From assembly GCF_946222305.1 (NCBI RefSeq), contig NZ_CAMIHZ010000058.1, positions 1 to 5,857 of the forward strand: 5,857 nt of DNA, written 5' to 3'. Positions 4,767 to 5,857 of this stretch are shown one piece after another. Source of the stretch: an uncultured Corynebacterium sp. GTDB taxonomy: Bacteria > Actinomycetota > Actinomycetes > Mycobacteriales > Mycobacteriaceae. Positions within the stretch are counted from its first letter, which is position 1. Every line of letters begins with the position of its first letter. A program made the position numbers and the translations under genes. The notes beneath the pieces are model-generated. The model did not search any database, was not told the origin of the DNA, and worked only from the letters and a program-made list of their open reading frames with translations.

Positions 4767-5717
4767 CTAGAAACGCTCTCCCCGCTTCTTCTTTCCTCCC
4801 AGGTGAGTGCGCTGGCGGCCGTAGCGATCCGCCAACAAGTGATCCGTAGCCGGGGCATCTGTGGGTCGCGTTTCACGCACAGGATTCTCATCTACAGGTG
4901 CCTGCACCGCTGCCTTTTCCTTTTCCTCTAGTCGGCGCTCGCGTAGTTCATTGCGAATCGCCCACGCTAGGCCAATAGGCGCCAGAATGCCGAACGCGAT
5001 CCACTGAATTCCGTAGGAAAGATGGGGGCCGTTATCCAGTTGCGGCAGCGGAATGGCGCGCGGAGCTACTGCGCCATCGGCTCCAGCATTGAGTGCATCC
5101 AAGCTCTCCGCATCCAACTGCACATAATCGTGTGCCAAATCAACGTCTTGGGCCTTGCCGATGGTTTGCGTGTTAATCACCTGGGTTTGTGGTACCCCCC
5201 CGGAGTTCACAACATCAGCCGAGCTCTGCTCCCCCAGACGCACGAAACCAGTGATGGTACGTTCCCCCGACGGTGCTGGAGGAATATTCGGCACTTTCGC
5301 CCCCTCCGCTGGTGGCACCCATCCGCGGTTCACCAGCACGGTGAACCCATCCTTAGTTTCGAAGGGCGTGAGGATCTGAAACGCCGGGCTGGAATCCACC
5401 GGACGGTTGTGCAGAAGCACTTCCTTACCGGGCTCAAATTTACCCTGCAAGGACACGTGCGCCCATTCCTTTTCCTGCTGCACCGGCCCCTGCTTCGGAA
5501 GCACCTCACCGACCGGCACCGGATCGTGCTCCAGGGCAGCCTGCAGGCGGTGATTGGTCTCGCTCTTGCGTTCCCCCTTGCCCAACTGCCATGGCGCCAG
5601 GAAAGTAAACGCGAAGTACGTGAACATCAGCACCAAAATCGCAATGGCGATCCAACTAGGGGTGAGAAAAGTCTTCCACCCTGCGCGACTGGCTTTGGAC
5701 TGAGACGCTTGCTTCAC
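4767..5717 (-). CDS. SURF1-family cytochrome c oxidase assembly protein
   Basis: A 316-residue membrane protein of the SURF1/Shy1 family, which helps assemble aa3-type cytochrome oxidase, with a proposed role in haem a handling. It has the family topology: a short positive N-terminus, transmembrane helix 1 (about 22-40), the WQLGK motif just after it (43-47), a large extracytoplasmic domain with LHNRP (102-106) and VNRGWVPP (129-136), then PHLSYGIQW (231-239) leading into transmembrane helix 2 (about 236-254). A charged cytoplasmic tail of about 60 residues follows, ending in a basic stretch (GGKKKRGERF). The start is a GTG (5717-5715) with AGAAGG about 10 nt upstream; it puts helix 1 at the usual place. 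It converges on the PTP gene. In M. tuberculosis the counterpart Rv2235 is, from memory, co-directional with ptpA, so orientation may differ here. Confidence 0.92.
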   Translation of the reverse strand: MKQASQSKASRAGWKTFLTPSWIAIAILVLMFTYFAFTFLAPWQLGKGERKSETNHRLQAALEHDPVPVGEVLPKQGPVQQEKEWAHVSLQGKFEPGKEVLLHNRPVDSSPAFQILTPFETKDGFTVLVNRGWVPPAEGAKVPNIPPAPSGERTITGFVRLGEQSSADVVNSGGVPQTQVINTQTIGKAQDVDLAHDYVQLDAESLDALNAGADGAVAPRAIPLPQLDNGPHLSYGIQWIAFGILAPIGLAWAIRNELRERRLEEKEKAAVQAPVDENPVRETRPTDAPATDHLLADRYGRQRTHLGGKKKRGERF

Positions 5718-5857
5718 GCTGTGCGCACCTTCTCACTGCTCTTTGGGTAGGTTTTCCAAGATTCCAACTGCTGATGATCCTAGGCCTGTCCCTGGACAAA
5801 AACGGGTTAAACGACAGAAAGTGTGTCTGGATTCGGTGATTTGTAGTGGTTGACCTC
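5718..5857. other. Upstream region of the SURF1 gene, no supported gene
   Basis: This 140-bp stretch holds the SURF1 ribosome-binding site and a candidate minus-strand -10 box TAGGAT (5782-5777), which would give a leader of about 52 nt. A near-perfect palindrome TGTCC-CT-GGACA (5787-5798) lies just upstream of that box. At the very edge, a TTGACC (5850-5855) resembles a -35 element, and a GTG at 5846 could open a plus-strand gene beyond the window. Too little sequence remains to choose between them. Confidence 0.5.
5777..5782 (-). promoter_or_regulatory. Candidate -10 box for the SURF1 gene
   Basis: TAGGAT on the minus strand fits TANNNT and is the best hexamer within 140 bp upstream of the gene. 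No good -35 is seen at 16-18 bp spacing. The palindrome at 5787-5798 falls in the spacer of this promoter. Confidence 0.3.

Noticed and set aside
4761..4771. Small inverted repeat TCTA-CGC-TAGA as a possible terminator of the converging genes
   Set aside because: A 4-bp AT-rich stem with a 3-nt loop is too weak, and there is no T tract.
5022..5750. A 242-codon plus-strand open frame
   Set aside because: It is antisense to the SURF1 gene, whose two membrane helices and family motifs are unmistakable.
1..5857. Hidden mobile element, CRISPR array, tRNA, toxin-antitoxin pair or defence system
   Set aside because: Neither strand shows transposase, integrase, terminal inverted repeats, spaced direct repeats or tRNA-like folds. 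Nearly all the sequence is taken up by conserved genes in a known order.

Overview
This 5.9 kb window reads as a chromosomal housekeeping segment of a high-GC Gram-positive, most likely a Corynebacterium or close relative in the Mycobacteriales. This rests on three things: an actinobacterial RNase P RNA, a fused RNase HI/histidine phosphatase gene of the mycobacterial Rv2228c type, and a gene order that, from memory, follows the M. tuberculosis block Rv2228c - Rv2229c - Rv2230c - (cobC) - Rv2232 (ptkA) - Rv2234 (ptpA) - Rv2235 (SURF1). The cobC-like gene found between the Nif3 and HAD genes in M. tuberculosis is absent here. The species assignment is inference.

Layout. On the minus strand, read right to left from about 3.46 kb, come a Nif3-like dinuclear-metal protein (start chosen at 3407), a coiled-coil C4 zinc-ribbon protein that overlaps it by 17 nt (2263-1553), a 113-bp spacer with a small tandem repeat, the RNase HI/histidine phosphatase fusion (1439-249), and the 5' part of rnpB (about 225 to 1, running off the window). 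A 116-bp divergent promoter region (3408-3523) separates this block from two plus-strand genes: a HAD-family phosphatase (3524-4207) and a low-molecular-weight protein tyrosine phosphatase (4239-4733). These form a PtkA/PtpA-like pair. A SURF1-family cytochrome oxidase assembly protein (5717-4767, minus) converges on the phosphatase across a 33-bp gap. The last 140 bp hold the SURF1 upstream region and no gene I can support.

How the genes relate. RNase HI (RNA/DNA hybrid removal) and RNase P (tRNA 5' maturation) are both RNA-processing functions. The Nif3 and zinc-ribbon proteins are conserved neighbours of poorly defined function whose overlap suggests translational coupling. The HAD/PTP pair is a possible phosphotyrosine signalling or phosphate-ester hydrolysis module. 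SURF1 belongs to respiratory-chain assembly. A notable regulatory pattern is the -10 hexamer TAGGGT, seen in front of rnpB, the Nif3 gene and the PTP gene. The PTP gene, and possibly the HAD gene, look set up for leaderless transcripts. I found no mobile element, CRISPR array, tRNA, phage gene or convincing unknown multi-gene system; the window is mostly ordinary conserved genome.
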